Under the pieces are notes generated by a model. The model did no database searches. It saw only the letters and a list, made by a program, of their open reading frames with translations, and had not been told where the DNA came from. From NCBI GenBank assembly GCA_964575335.1, contig CAZNPU010000010.1, positions 39,769-103,768 of the forward strand: 64,000 nucleotides of DNA, read 5' to 3'. Position numbers and translations under genes: made by a program. The first letter of the stretch is position 1. Every line of letters begins with the position of its first letter. This DNA comes from CAZNPU01 sp964575335 (GTDB lineage: Bacteria; Planctomycetota; Phycisphaerae; Phycisphaerales; SM1A02). Shown here piece after piece: positions 34,142 through 41,284 of this stretch.

Positions 34142-35053
34142 ATGGTTGATTCGAGTTCTTTGACGCGCCGATCCGCCGGTGAAGCGGTGGTCGAGTCCGA
34201 TGGTGAGCGTTCAGCGCGAGCCGAGTCGCGTTTCCCGCAACGCATTGTCGTGTGCCTTTCACGCTCGCCTCGGGCTGCGGCCATCGCAGCCGAGGCGTGG
34301 CATTTTGCGCAGTCCGCCGGAGCTTCGTGCGTGTTTCTTCACACCGGCCGCATCGAGGCGGATACGGCAACGGATTTGCGCGACGCCATGCACGCAGCCG
34401 GCATTCCGCACGACGTGGAATTGGTGATGCGGCAGGGCAGTCCCCATGTGATGGCTCATCGCTTTGCCCGCGAGCGCGGCGCAGACATGATCATCGCCGG
34501 TGTGCTTCAGCGTTCAACATCGCTTGCGCAACACATGCAGTCGGTGGCGGGGCGCCTGGCGGCATCGGCGCCCTGCTCGGTGCTGCTGCTGGCGCATCCG
34601 CAATTGCAGCCGCAGCCATATCGCTGCGCCTTGGCGGTGGCGGATTTCGATGCGCTGACGCGTCGGATGTTCGACCGCCTTGCAGCCATGCCCTCGCTGG
34701 CGGGAGTGCGAAGCTGGAACATGGTGACGGAGCGTCAAGGCCTGGCCTGGCCGATGGGCATCAGGCTCAGCCGCACGCGCAACGAGCAAATGCGCCGCGG
34801 TCTGGAGGAATTCGCATCCTCGCTGCCGCTGCAGAACATACGCGTGCACATGGCCGACATCGAGCGTGGCGATGGCTGCGAGTTTCTCTGGTATGCCAAC
34901 GCGGCGCGAGCTGACATTGCGTGCGTGCCGCTGTCGGATCGGCGGCTGCGGTTCTGGGAGCGCCTGCTGCGATTCGAGATTGAAATTGATGTGAACGAGC
35001 TGCCGCGTGCGCTGCTGCTGTATCGTGAGCCGTTGGATGAGGATATTGATTGA
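34142..35053 (+). CDS. Universal stress protein family protein
   Basis: 303 residues. The ATG at 34142 follows GAGG by 5 bases; a TTG at 34121 is the alternative. The first part after a Ser/Arg-rich leader has a Usp-like alpha/beta fold: RIVVCLSRSPRAAAIAAEAWHFA (RIVVCLSRSPRAA then IAAEAWHFAQ), ASCVFLHTGR, ADMIIAGVLQRS and PCSVLLLAHP. The usual G-2x-G-9x-GS ATP loop is poorly kept (AGVLQRSTSLAQHMQSVAGRLA region), so ATP binding is doubtful. A second, more diverged Usp-like half follows (CALAVADFDALTRRMFDR, ADIACVPLSDRRLRF). It is likely co-transcribed with the Rnk-like gene, a stress-linked pair placed inside the nuo locus. Confidence 0.72.
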   Translation: MVDSSSLTRRSAGEAVVESDGERSARAESRFPQRIVVCLSRSPRAAAIAAEAWHFAQSAGASCVFLHTGRIEADTATDLRDAMHAAGIPHDVELVMRQGSPHVMAHRFARERGADMIIAGVLQRSTSLAQHMQSVAGRLAASAPCSVLLLAHPQLQPQPYRCALAVADFDALTRRMFDRLAAMPSLAGVRSWNMVTERQGLAWPMGIRLSRTRNEQMRRGLEEFASSLPLQNIRVHMADIERGDGCEFLWYANAARADIACVPLSDRRLRFWERLLRFEIEIDVNELPRALLLYREPLDEDID

Positions 35054-35092
35054 GTGAGTGGCGGGGGAGGGATGGGGATAGGGGGATCGAAT

Positions 35093-35119
35093 CCGGGTCT
35101 TCCCTTTGGTCAGACCCGG
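35093..35119. terminator. Bidirectional hairpin terminator candidate
   Basis: CCGGGTCT (35093-35100) pairs perfectly with AGACCCGG (35112-35119) around an 11-base loop. It lies between the convergent universal stress gene (stop 35053) and the small minus-strand gene (stop 35140). No strong T-tract follows. Confidence 0.5.
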
Positions 35120-35139
35120 CGTGGGTGGTAAGGCGTTGG

Positions 35140-35340
35140 TTATGGTTTGTGGGTGGGGTGGCTGCGGATTTCGATCTCTTCGATCGTGGTTCTTCGCAGT
35201 GTGATGTTGCCCTGCTGGCGTTCCTGAACCTCGCGGCGAATCACCTTGCGATTCGGGTCGGCCGTCACGCCCTTGATGATGTGCCCGAAGAACTCGCCGA
35301 GGCAGCGCATAACGGATTTGTTGGAGGAGGAGTCAGGCAT
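35140..35340 (-). CDS. Small hypothetical protein (66 aa)
   Basis: A 66-residue frame of normal codon character between nuoE and the universal stress gene, on the nuo strand and only 59 bp downstream of the nuoE stop. It has an N-terminal MRCLGEFFGHIIKGV helix, then a basic segment (ADPNRKVIRREVQERQQG), then a strand-like NITLRRTTIEEIEI. No signal peptide or membrane helix. No strong Shine-Dalgarno sequence precedes the ATG. It could be translated from the nuoDE transcript. I do not recognise the family with certainty. Confidence 0.55.
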   Translation of the reverse strand: MPDSSSNKSVMRCLGEFFGHIIKGVTADPNRKVIRREVQERQQGNITLRRTTIEEIEIRSHPTHKP

Positions 35341-35399
35341 CGCACCCTAACTGAAAGCCTGCGGCGTGAATGTCATGGCGCTGCGTTATGCAGCGCGGA

Positions 35400-35927
35400 T
35401 CAATCCGGCAATTCATCAATGATTTTGTCGATCTTCTCGATGCTCAGATTTTCGTGCAGCTTGTCATTGATCAAAGCAACCGGCGCGGTGGCGCATGAGC
35501 CAAGGCACTCCATCGTCAGCAGCGTGAACTTGCCGTCGTCGCTGGTTTCGTGCGGCTCCAGATCAAGCTTCTTGCGAAGGTGATCGAGGATGGCCTGATG
35601 GCCGCAGACCTCGCACGCAATCGACTGGCAGACGCCGATAATGTACTTGCCCACCGGCTCGGTGTGGAACTCCTCGTAGAAGCTCACCGTGTCGAGAACA
35701 TTGCTGGGCTCGATTTCCAGAAACCGTGCGATCTCAATCATCGCCTGGTAGGGAACGTGACCGTACTGGTGCTGCACATCGTGCAAGATCGGCAGCAGCG
35801 CGCCCATGCGGGTTTCATACCGCGGCAGGATCTCCTTGCGGTATTTCTCCTGCATCTCCGGCGTGAGATACGGCTCGGTGCGCCTTGGAATCTGCTGCGT
35901 TGCGGAAGGTTTGACGATCCAGGCCAT
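35400..35927 (-). CDS. nuoE: NADH-quinone oxidoreductase subunit E (NuoE, 2Fe-2S)
   Basis: 175 residues. Thioredoxin-like 2Fe-2S ferredoxin subunit of the complex I NADH module. Helical N-terminus (ALLPILHDVQHQYGHVP), the block SNVLDTVSFYEEFHTEPVG, and cluster ligands in GVCQSIACEVCG and TMECLGSCATAPV, the expected C-x4-C and C-x3-C spacing. It follows nuoD by 113 bp on the same strand, with a stem-loop in the gap. nuoF, its physical partner, is 2.46 kb further downstream. Confidence 0.95.
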   Translation of the reverse strand: MAWIVKPSATQQIPRRTEPYLTPEMQEKYRKEILPRYETRMGALLPILHDVQHQYGHVPYQAMIEIARFLEIEPSNVLDTVSFYEEFHTEPVGKYIIGVCQSIACEVCGHQAILDHLRKKLDLEPHETSDDGKFTLLTMECLGSCATAPVALINDKLHENLSIEKIDKIIDELPD

Positions 35928-35989
35928 GGGAAATCTTCGTTGTGTTGCTTACGACGATGTACGAATGACAGACGTGTGCGTCGCGAAAT

Positions 35990-36033
35990 GCGATGCGACT
36001 GACGCCAATCGTAGATCGTCAGTCGTCAATCGC
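35990..36033 (-). other. Stem-loop in the nuoD-nuoE gap
   Basis: GACTGACG (35997-36004) pairs perfectly with CGTCAGTC (36017-36024). Outer arms GCGAT (35990-35994) and ATCGC (36029-36033) extend the stem with an internal loop. It begins 8 bp after the nuoD stop codon. It could be a processing or attenuation site that sets different NuoD and NuoE levels. Confidence 0.45.
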
Positions 36034-36040
36034 AAATTGC

Positions 36041-37330
36041 TCAGCGGTCAAGTTCAGCAGCGATGATGTTTAGGCTGCCCAGCGCCGCGACCACGTCGGC
36101 GAGCATGTGGCCCTCGATGAGCTTGGGCATGACCTGAAAATGAATGAATGATGGCGGGCGAGTGCTGGCGCGCCACGGTGTGCGGCCGCCGTTGGCCACG
36201 ATGTAAAACCCCAGTTCGCCGTTGGGCGATTCGATCGCGCCATAGGCTTCACCGATCGGCGTGTCGAAGCCGCGATTGTGCATGTACAGCTCGAAGTGGT
36301 GAATCACGCCTTCGATCGAGCCGTACACATCGCCCTTAGGGGGAATGCGCACCTTGCTCTCAGGGCTGGCGTTGATCGGCCCCTTGGGAATGCGGTCGAT
36401 CAGCTGGTCGATGATGCGGATCGATTGTCTTATTTCTTCAACGCGCACCAGGTAGCGGCACAGACAGTCGCCATCGGTTGCAATGGGGACGGAAAACTTC
36501 ACCGCTTCAGCGCCCTGGCCGTCCCAGTTGTCTTTGTAGCACAGATATGGCTCATCTTTGCGCAGGTCGCGCTTCACGCCGGAAGCGCGGGCGACCGGAC
36601 CCGTGAGGCTCCACGCGATGGCGTCCTCGCGGCTGATCACGCCTATTCCCTGTAGGCGGTCGATGAAGATGCGATTGCGGGTCAGCAGCACTTCGATGTC
36701 TTTGATGGCCTGCGGCACGCGCACATCGATGAGGTTGCGGACCATCTTGCGGAAGACCTCATCGTCGGGAATGTCGCGCATCATGCCGCCGACGCGCGTG
36801 TAATCGGGGTGGAACCGCTGCCCCGATACATAGTCCAGAATGTCGTAGATGAACTCACGCGCGTTGAAGCCGTAAAGGAAGGCCGTGATGCCTCCGAGGT
36901 CCAGCGCCGCTGCGCCGATGCAGAGCAGGTGATTCTGAATGCGGCCGATTTCCGCAAGTATCGTGCGTACGACTTTGCATCGCGGCGTGAGATCGATGTC
37001 AAAGAGCTTTTCAACCGCGTTATGCCATGCGATGTCGTTGACGATCGGACTGATGTAGTCCATGCGACTGACGACGGTGACGTACTGGTTGTAGTCGTGG
37101 TGCTCGCCGAGCTTCTCAAAGCCTGAGTGGAGATAGCCAATGTGCGGCGTGCAGCGGACGACGCGTTCGCCATCCAGTTCCAGCACCAGCCGCAACGTGG
37201 TATGCGTGGCGGGGTGCTGCGGGCCGAAGTTGAGCACCCACCGGTCCGGAGCATCCACGTGCTCCTTGAGGTACTCGGTGGACTCGATGTCAAGATCAAA
37301 GCCTTCGTGAGGTTGGAGCGTGTACGGCAT
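36041..37330 (-). CDS. nuoD: NADH-quinone oxidoreductase subunit D (NuoD, quinone site)
   Basis: 429 residues. The 49-kDa subunit of complex I, related to NiFe-hydrogenase large subunits but without the metal cysteines. Conserved blocks: LNFGPQHPATHTTLRLVLELDGE (in parts NFGPQHPATH and LRLVLELDGE), IGYLHSGFEKL, VSRMDYISP, GALDLG-like AAALDLGGITAF, RIFIDRLQGIGVI, TGPVARASGVKRDLRKDEPY (TGPVARASG, KRDLRKDEPY), and the C-terminal HFQVMPKLIEGHMLADVVA and IIAAELDR. Full length. nuoA-C are not upstream, and the rest of complex I must be elsewhere. An 830-bp gene-free stretch precedes it. Confidence 0.95.
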   Translation of the reverse strand: MPYTLQPHEGFDLDIESTEYLKEHVDAPDRWVLNFGPQHPATHTTLRLVLELDGERVVRCTPHIGYLHSGFEKLGEHHDYNQYVTVVSRMDYISPIVNDIAWHNAVEKLFDIDLTPRCKVVRTILAEIGRIQNHLLCIGAAALDLGGITAFLYGFNAREFIYDILDYVSGQRFHPDYTRVGGMMRDIPDDEVFRKMVRNLIDVRVPQAIKDIEVLLTRNRIFIDRLQGIGVISREDAIAWSLTGPVARASGVKRDLRKDEPYLCYKDNWDGQGAEAVKFSVPIATDGDCLCRYLVRVEEIRQSIRIIDQLIDRIPKGPINASPESKVRIPPKGDVYGSIEGVIHHFELYMHNRGFDTPIGEAYGAIESPNGELGFYIVANGGRTPWRASTRPPSFIHFQVMPKLIEGHMLADVVAALGSLNIIAAELDR

Positions 37331-38077
37331 GGAAGTAGCAGCTTTCAGCGGTCAGCAGAGAGCGGACAGCAAACACAAACCATCAGGCACTATCATCATC
37401 ATCGCCACTCAGCCGGCTGCAGCCTTGTCCTCATCCTCATCAGCATGAACGTTGGGACGGAGCTGTCAGCCGGTCGTGACAAACTTCACAAAGCCCAGTA
37501 TAGGGCACAGCAAAGAAAAAGGTCAGGGCCAGTCACCTCCGCCCGCTTCATCGCTGAGCCTTTGGCGAGTGTTGTGCGCTGCTTTTGGGCAATTTCACAC
37601 AGTTTTCAGCTTTATCTCTCGTCTCTCGCTCTCGACTTTCAGCTCGTGGTTTGTGGGGACCCAGTGCCGGAGTGCCGGTCTGGGGACGGTCTGTCCAGCG
37701 ATGAAGCCCGCCTTTTCAATCTTCAGTTGGCTGGTCAGCTGAAGGAAAAGAGTGGAAGGTTGATGCGGGCTGCCCGCGATGACTTGCCCTCCAAGTTGGG
37801 GGCTTATCTGCTTCATCTGCAAATCGCCCAGTTTCTCAGTGTGGTTCCGGCACACTCAATCGGCGTACAGGTGCTGGTGATCAAAAAGGGTAGTGGGGCG
37901 GCGTGGAGATCGCGTGCCGGATGATGGGACAGTTGCAGGGGTTCGTGGTGCCCTGGAATCGCGCAACCATCGAGTATCATAAGACTTGCGCGATTTTTGA
38001 GGATGTGATGCGGCGTGAAGTCGGTATGCGCTTAGGCCTCGCAGCAAGGAATTTAGCAAGATTTTCTCGGTCTTGGA

Positions 38078-38106
38078 TTGATTTGGAGCCGACTTTGGTT
38101 CATATT
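38078..38106 (+). promoter_or_regulatory. Candidate promoter of the PEP-CTERM gene
   Basis: TTGATT (38078-38083), 17-base spacer, CATATT (38101-38106). Each hexamer matches sigma70 consensus at 4 of 6. Predicted transcription would start close to 38112, at the left arm of the palindrome. Confidence 0.4.
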
Positions 38107-38109
38107 GCA

Positions 38110-38132
38110 TTGAAGTTTCCCTGAAACTTCAA
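38110..38132 (+). promoter_or_regulatory. Perfect 10-bp palindrome at the predicted transcription start
   Basis: TTGAAGTTTC (38110-38119) and GAAACTTCAA (38123-38132) are exact reverse complements separated by CCT. The element follows the -10 directly and lies 29 bp before the ATG. It may be an operator or a 5'-end mRNA hairpin. Confidence 0.6.
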
Positions 38133-38161
38133 ACTTTGACCCACAGTTGATGGAGAAAGAC

Positions 38162-38872
38162 ATGAAAGCACTCGCAGCAACAGTCGTTCTGGCCTGCAGC
38201 TTCACCGCCGCGGCTTCTGCCGATGTCACCACCGTCACCTTCGACAATGGCTGGGAAGGCTGGCACGGAACTGGCGCTACGCTCGTGGGAGCCGGCGGCA
38301 ATCCCGGTGCGCACGCCCATACGCAGATCATCAACTTCGGCGTTGAGTACTGGACTGATTCCCATGCTGCGTTTCTGGGCGATTACACCCAGTATAGCTC
38401 CGTGACCATCAGCGTTGATGTCAAGGTCAACGAGATCAACTTCTTTGGCACTCCCGTTCCTCGCAATCTGATTCTTGACCTGCGCAACCTTGACCTCGCC
38501 CAGGACGGTTACCTGTACTCATCCGTCTGGTTCAATCTCTCTGAAGTGGAAGGCGGCATGGATTGGGCCACCTATTCGGTGACGTTCGATCCCAATTCCC
38601 CCGTTATGCCTGCTGGCTGGGGCGGCACGGGCGCTGAGGATCCCGACACCTTCATGCCCATGCTGCCTGCTCATCTGACCTTTGCCGATGTCATGGCCAA
38701 CATCGGTCAGGTGAGCATCAGCACCTACGAGCCTGGCTTTTTCTACAGCCTGAACACCTACTTCGATCTCCAGGTCGACAACATCCGCATCGAAACGACG
38801 CCGATCCCCGCTCCCGGCGCTGGGCTGGCGCTGCTCGGTCTGGCGGCTGTGGGCCGTCGCCGTCGTCGCTAA
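38162..38872 (+). CDS. Secreted protein with PEP-CTERM-like sorting signal
   Basis: 236 residues from the ATG at 38162, preceded by GGAGAAAG; the frame is open 15 bases further. A signal peptide (MKALAATVVLACSFTAAASA) ends near residue 20. The mature part begins VTTVTFDNGWEGWHGTG and looks like an all-beta jelly-roll of the carbohydrate-binding type (FDNGxEGW opening; VTISVDVKVNEINFF, FDLQVDNIRIETT closing). The C-terminus has the tripartite PEP-CTERM form: PIPAPGA, a hydrophobic helix (GLALLGLAAVG) and RRRRR. Such proteins are recognised by an exosortase and moved to the cell surface or matrix; no exosortase is in the window. A terminator follows at 38954-38993. Confidence 0.82.
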   Translation: MKALAATVVLACSFTAAASADVTTVTFDNGWEGWHGTGATLVGAGGNPGAHAHTQIINFGVEYWTDSHAAFLGDYTQYSSVTISVDVKVNEINFFGTPVPRNLILDLRNLDLAQDGYLYSSVWFNLSEVEGGMDWATYSVTFDPNSPVMPAGWGGTGAEDPDTFMPMLPAHLTFADVMANIGQVSISTYEPGFFYSLNTYFDLQVDNIRIETTPIPAPGAGLALLGLAAVGRRRRR

Positions 38873-38953
38873 TCCGGCGTCATACCGGCAGCGTGCAGAT
38901 TTCTCATCTGCTGCACGATCCAGCCAATTGCCATTGTGCATATCTTCGCTTTC

Positions 38954-38993
38954 GAACATCGCCTGTCTTTGAGTGACGGGCGATGTTCATTTT
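38954..38993 (+). terminator. Terminator after the PEP-CTERM gene
   Basis: GAACATCGCC (38954-38963) pairs perfectly with GGCGATGTTC (38979-38988); an inner GTC/GAC pair is possible. ATTTT follows at 38989-38993. It lies 82 bp after the stop codon. Confidence 0.7.
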
Positions 38994-39079
38994 GGAGGCT
39001 TCCTCACAGCGCAGCATCATGCCACGGGAGGCAATGCGTCTTTGGGGCTGAATGGTTTGCTGTTCACTGCAGCGTCGCC

Positions 39080-39108
39080 TTGACACGTCACTGCGCGATC
39101 ATTACATT
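39080..39108 (+). promoter_or_regulatory. Candidate promoter of the haem oxygenase gene
   Basis: TTGACA (39080-39085, 6 of 6), 17-base spacer, TACATT (39103-39108, 4 of 6). The predicted start near 39115 is just before the palindrome at 39118-39136. Confidence 0.55.
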
Positions 39109-39117
39109 TTTGTCTTA

Positions 39118-39136
39118 ATTGAGAATGTGTCTCAAT
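39118..39136 (+). promoter_or_regulatory. Fur-like palindromic operator
   Basis: ATTGAGA and TCTCAAT flank ATGTG, a perfect 7-bp inverted repeat. Read as a 7-1-7 Fur site (TGAGAAT-N-ATTCTCA) it differs at two positions (TGAGAAT-G-TGTCTCA). It lies immediately downstream of the predicted transcription start and 28 bp before the haem oxygenase ATG, a repressor position. Confidence 0.5.
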
Positions 39137-39164
39137 ATCATTTAAATAGCTCAGGAGAATCTCG

Positions 39165-39830
39165 ATGATTCAGTCCATCGCCAGCAGCGACACCACCGGC
39201 AACGTCATGGAACAGTTGAAGCAGGCCACGGCCGAGTTGCATCGGCATGCCGAGATGCGGCCGCTGCAGCGGGCGATGATCAAGGCCGCCCTGCCGCGCG
39301 AAACGTTTGCCGCCTATCTCGCACAACTGCTGCTGGTGCATCGCGCGTTGGAAATCGCATTGACTGATGCGCGGCAACTCGAACCGCAGTATGCAGCGTT
39401 GTTTCAGGACGATCAGCGGCGTGAGCCGAACCTGATTGCCGATCTGGCTTACTACGGCATCGATCCGGCTGCGATCGAACCCGTTCCGGCCACACAGGCG
39501 ATTCTTGAGCAGATTCATCGGGCAGCGCAGTGTGATCCGGTGTCGCTTTTCGGCATGCTGTACGTGCTTGAAGGAAGCAACAATGGGTCCAAGTTCATCG
39601 CCCGCGCCATCAGCCGCGCCACCGGCGTGCAGCCGGGCGAACCGGGGCTGTGCTATCTCGATCCCTACGGCTCGCAGCAGATGGAACGCTGGCAGGCATT
39701 CAAGCGCGACATGAACGCAGCGGGCTTTTCTGCAACACAGGTGAACTCGATCATCGGCGCCGCCAAGGCGATGTTTGTCGCGGTTGCGGATATCAGCGAT
39801 GAGGTGTACGGCCTCGCAGCAGTGGCGTGA
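39165..39830 (+). CDS. Haem oxygenase (biliverdin-producing) family protein
   Basis: 221 residues. The ATG follows AGGAG by about 8 bases. All-helical haem oxygenase fold: LKQATAELHRHAE (with the proximal haem-ligand His near residue 25), FAAYLAQLLLVHRALE, and the distal-helix LYVLEGSNNGSKFI, with the small residues that let haem sit close to the helix. The family opens haem to biliverdin, CO and iron; in bacteria it serves iron recovery or bilin synthesis for phytochromes. The Fur-like site favours iron recovery. It could also be a TenA-like or other HO-fold member, but the His and the EGSxxG motif argue for haem oxygenase. Confidence 0.82.
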   Translation: MIQSIASSDTTGNVMEQLKQATAELHRHAEMRPLQRAMIKAALPRETFAAYLAQLLLVHRALEIALTDARQLEPQYAALFQDDQRREPNLIADLAYYGIDPAAIEPVPATQAILEQIHRAAQCDPVSLFGMLYVLEGSNNGSKFIARAISRATGVQPGEPGLCYLDPYGSQQMERWQAFKRDMNAAGFSATQVNSIIGAAKAMFVAVADISDEVYGLAAVA

Positions 39831-39847
39831 ATCGAATCACCAAAGCC

Positions 39848-40978
39848 CTACGCGCCTACGTATTTGGCGTAGATGATGCGCGCTGTTTCCGGCTCGGTCG
39901 TGCCCTTGATGATCGCTCTGCCGTTGGGAAACAGCGTCAATTCAATGGGCTGCTGGTTCTCGCCTTGTTCGTGTGAGAATGCACCTCGCAGGAGAAAGCG
40001 ATTGGCTGTGAACGTGCCATGCGCGCTCAGTCGCGCTGCTGCTGTATTCAAATCAATGCGGCCGTTGCCGGTTGGCGTTATCTGCACCGCGTTGCGCCCG
40101 CACAGCGACACCGCAGCGCTGCTGACGGTTCCATCGAGAAACTCAAATCGTTTCTGCACGCAGCACGGGCAGCCTTCGCCTGCGGTGTTTCGCGCGCCGC
40201 TGACATCAAAGCGGCGGATCTCGTTCATCCACGCGTCAATCGACAGCAGCGACCGATCCAGCGCATCGATATTTCCCGTGAGCAGCTTGATCGCCTGAAT
40301 CGCCTGGTGTGTTGCAATCATTTGAACCACCGGTCCGAGCACGCCTGCTGTGTCGCACGTCGGACTTGCTCCGGGCGGCGGCGCTTCGGGAAACACGCAC
40401 CGCAGGCATGGCGTGGCCTGGTGAGGCTCCCAATACAGCGTGCGATGTGCCGGAGACGATTCTGGTTGTGGCGATTCAACGTGCGGCAGTACGGCCATGG
40501 AAACCCCTGATGTGCCCACCGCGCCGCCATAGATGTATGGCAGGCCACGCGCAACTGCCAGATCGTTCAACAAATAGCGCGTTTCAAAATTATCCAATCC
40601 ATCCAGAATGATGTCTGCGCCTTCAGCCAGCCGCTCTGCATTCGTGTGATTGAAATCATCCACGTGCGCATGGACCTTCACCTGACTGTTGATACGCTGC
40701 AATTTTGCTTTCGCAGCTTCAGCCTTGGGCATGCCGGCTTCAACGTCGGCTTCGTCATAAAGCACCTGTCGCTGCAGGTTGGTCAGTTCGACGACGTCGC
40801 GATCGACGATGGTGAGCGTGCCCACGCCCGCTCGCGCAAGCGCATCGGCAAGCACCGTTCCAAGCGCGCCGCAGCCGACCACCAGCGCATGTGCAGCAAG
40901 CAGTCGCTGCTGGCCGGCTTCTCCAATCCCGGGAAGAAGCATCTGTCGGTGATAGCGAGCGAGATTCAGCATGGTCAT
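39848..40978 (-). CDS. ThiF/MoeB family E1-like adenylyltransferase
   Basis: 376 residues from the ATG at 40978 (the frame is open to 41077). It adenylates the C-terminus of a ubiquitin-like sulphur carrier (ThiS or MoaD). Visible are RYHRQMLLPGIGEAGQQRL, the nucleotide loop VVGCGALGTVLADALARAG (GCGALG), VDRDVVELTNLQRQ (Asp and Arg for ATP), DGLDNFETRYLLND, and the zinc pairs CLRC and CPCC. The C-terminal 100 residues are a further domain (LCGRNAVQITP...GTTEPETARIIYAKYVG) seen on ThiF-like proteins; it is not a rhodanese, since no active-site CR loop is visible. No thiS, thiG or moaD adjacent, so thiamine versus molybdopterin use is open. Confidence 0.85.
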   Translation of the reverse strand: MTMLNLARYHRQMLLPGIGEAGQQRLLAAHALVVGCGALGTVLADALARAGVGTLTIVDRDVVELTNLQRQVLYDEADVEAGMPKAEAAKAKLQRINSQVKVHAHVDDFNHTNAERLAEGADIILDGLDNFETRYLLNDLAVARGLPYIYGGAVGTSGVSMAVLPHVESPQPESSPAHRTLYWEPHQATPCLRCVFPEAPPPGASPTCDTAGVLGPVVQMIATHQAIQAIKLLTGNIDALDRSLLSIDAWMNEIRRFDVSGARNTAGEGCPCCVQKRFEFLDGTVSSAAVSLCGRNAVQITPTGNGRIDLNTAAARLSAHGTFTANRFLLRGAFSHEQGENQQPIELTLFPNGRAIIKGTTEPETARIIYAKYVGA

Positions 40979-41284
40979 TGCGCGTGTGCACCTCTGATGA
41001 GAAGAAACGGCGGCCGAGGCAGTTTGGCAACAGCCTGAACAGCCCAATGGTACGAGGCTACACGAGCGAATCCTCAAAAAACGTGCTGTGGTGGGCCGAA
41101 CGAGGGCTGATGGTGCTGCGGTTCAGCATCCTGAATTTGCGAAGTGATGCAGGGGTAGACACGATGCGGGCACGAATTGGATCATGAACGTATCATCCGT
41201 GCTCTTTGCAATTGGTTCGCACATGCGTGTATGGATTGATCATCGGCCCTGTCTTTAGCATTCTCAGGGCTACGGTACGCTCTC
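40979..41284. other. 306-bp divergent intergenic region
   Basis: Between the ThiF-like gene (minus) and the Na/Pi cotransporter gene (plus). No credible ORF, RNA or clear promoter pair was recognised. Confidence 0.4.

Larger units (their letters stand above)
37331..38161. other. 831-bp gene-free stretch upstream of nuoD and the PEP-CTERM gene
   Basis: Divergent region with lower GC and no convincing gene. Open frames here (37452-37742 and the 3' part of 37127-37924 on plus, 37595-37855 on minus) lack a start signal and domain similarity. A pyrimidine-rich CTCTCG microsatellite-like tract lies at about 37614-37634. The right end holds the promoter and palindrome of the PEP-CTERM gene. Confidence 0.5.

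Noticed and set aside
35081..35119. tRNA T-arm-like GGATCGAATCC
   Set aside because: No acceptor stem, anticodon arm or D-arm can be drawn around it. It is next to a terminator-like hairpin.
37127..37924. 265-codon plus-strand frame
   Set aside because: Its first part is antisense to nuoD. The remainder lies in low-GC sequence with no homologous-looking motif.
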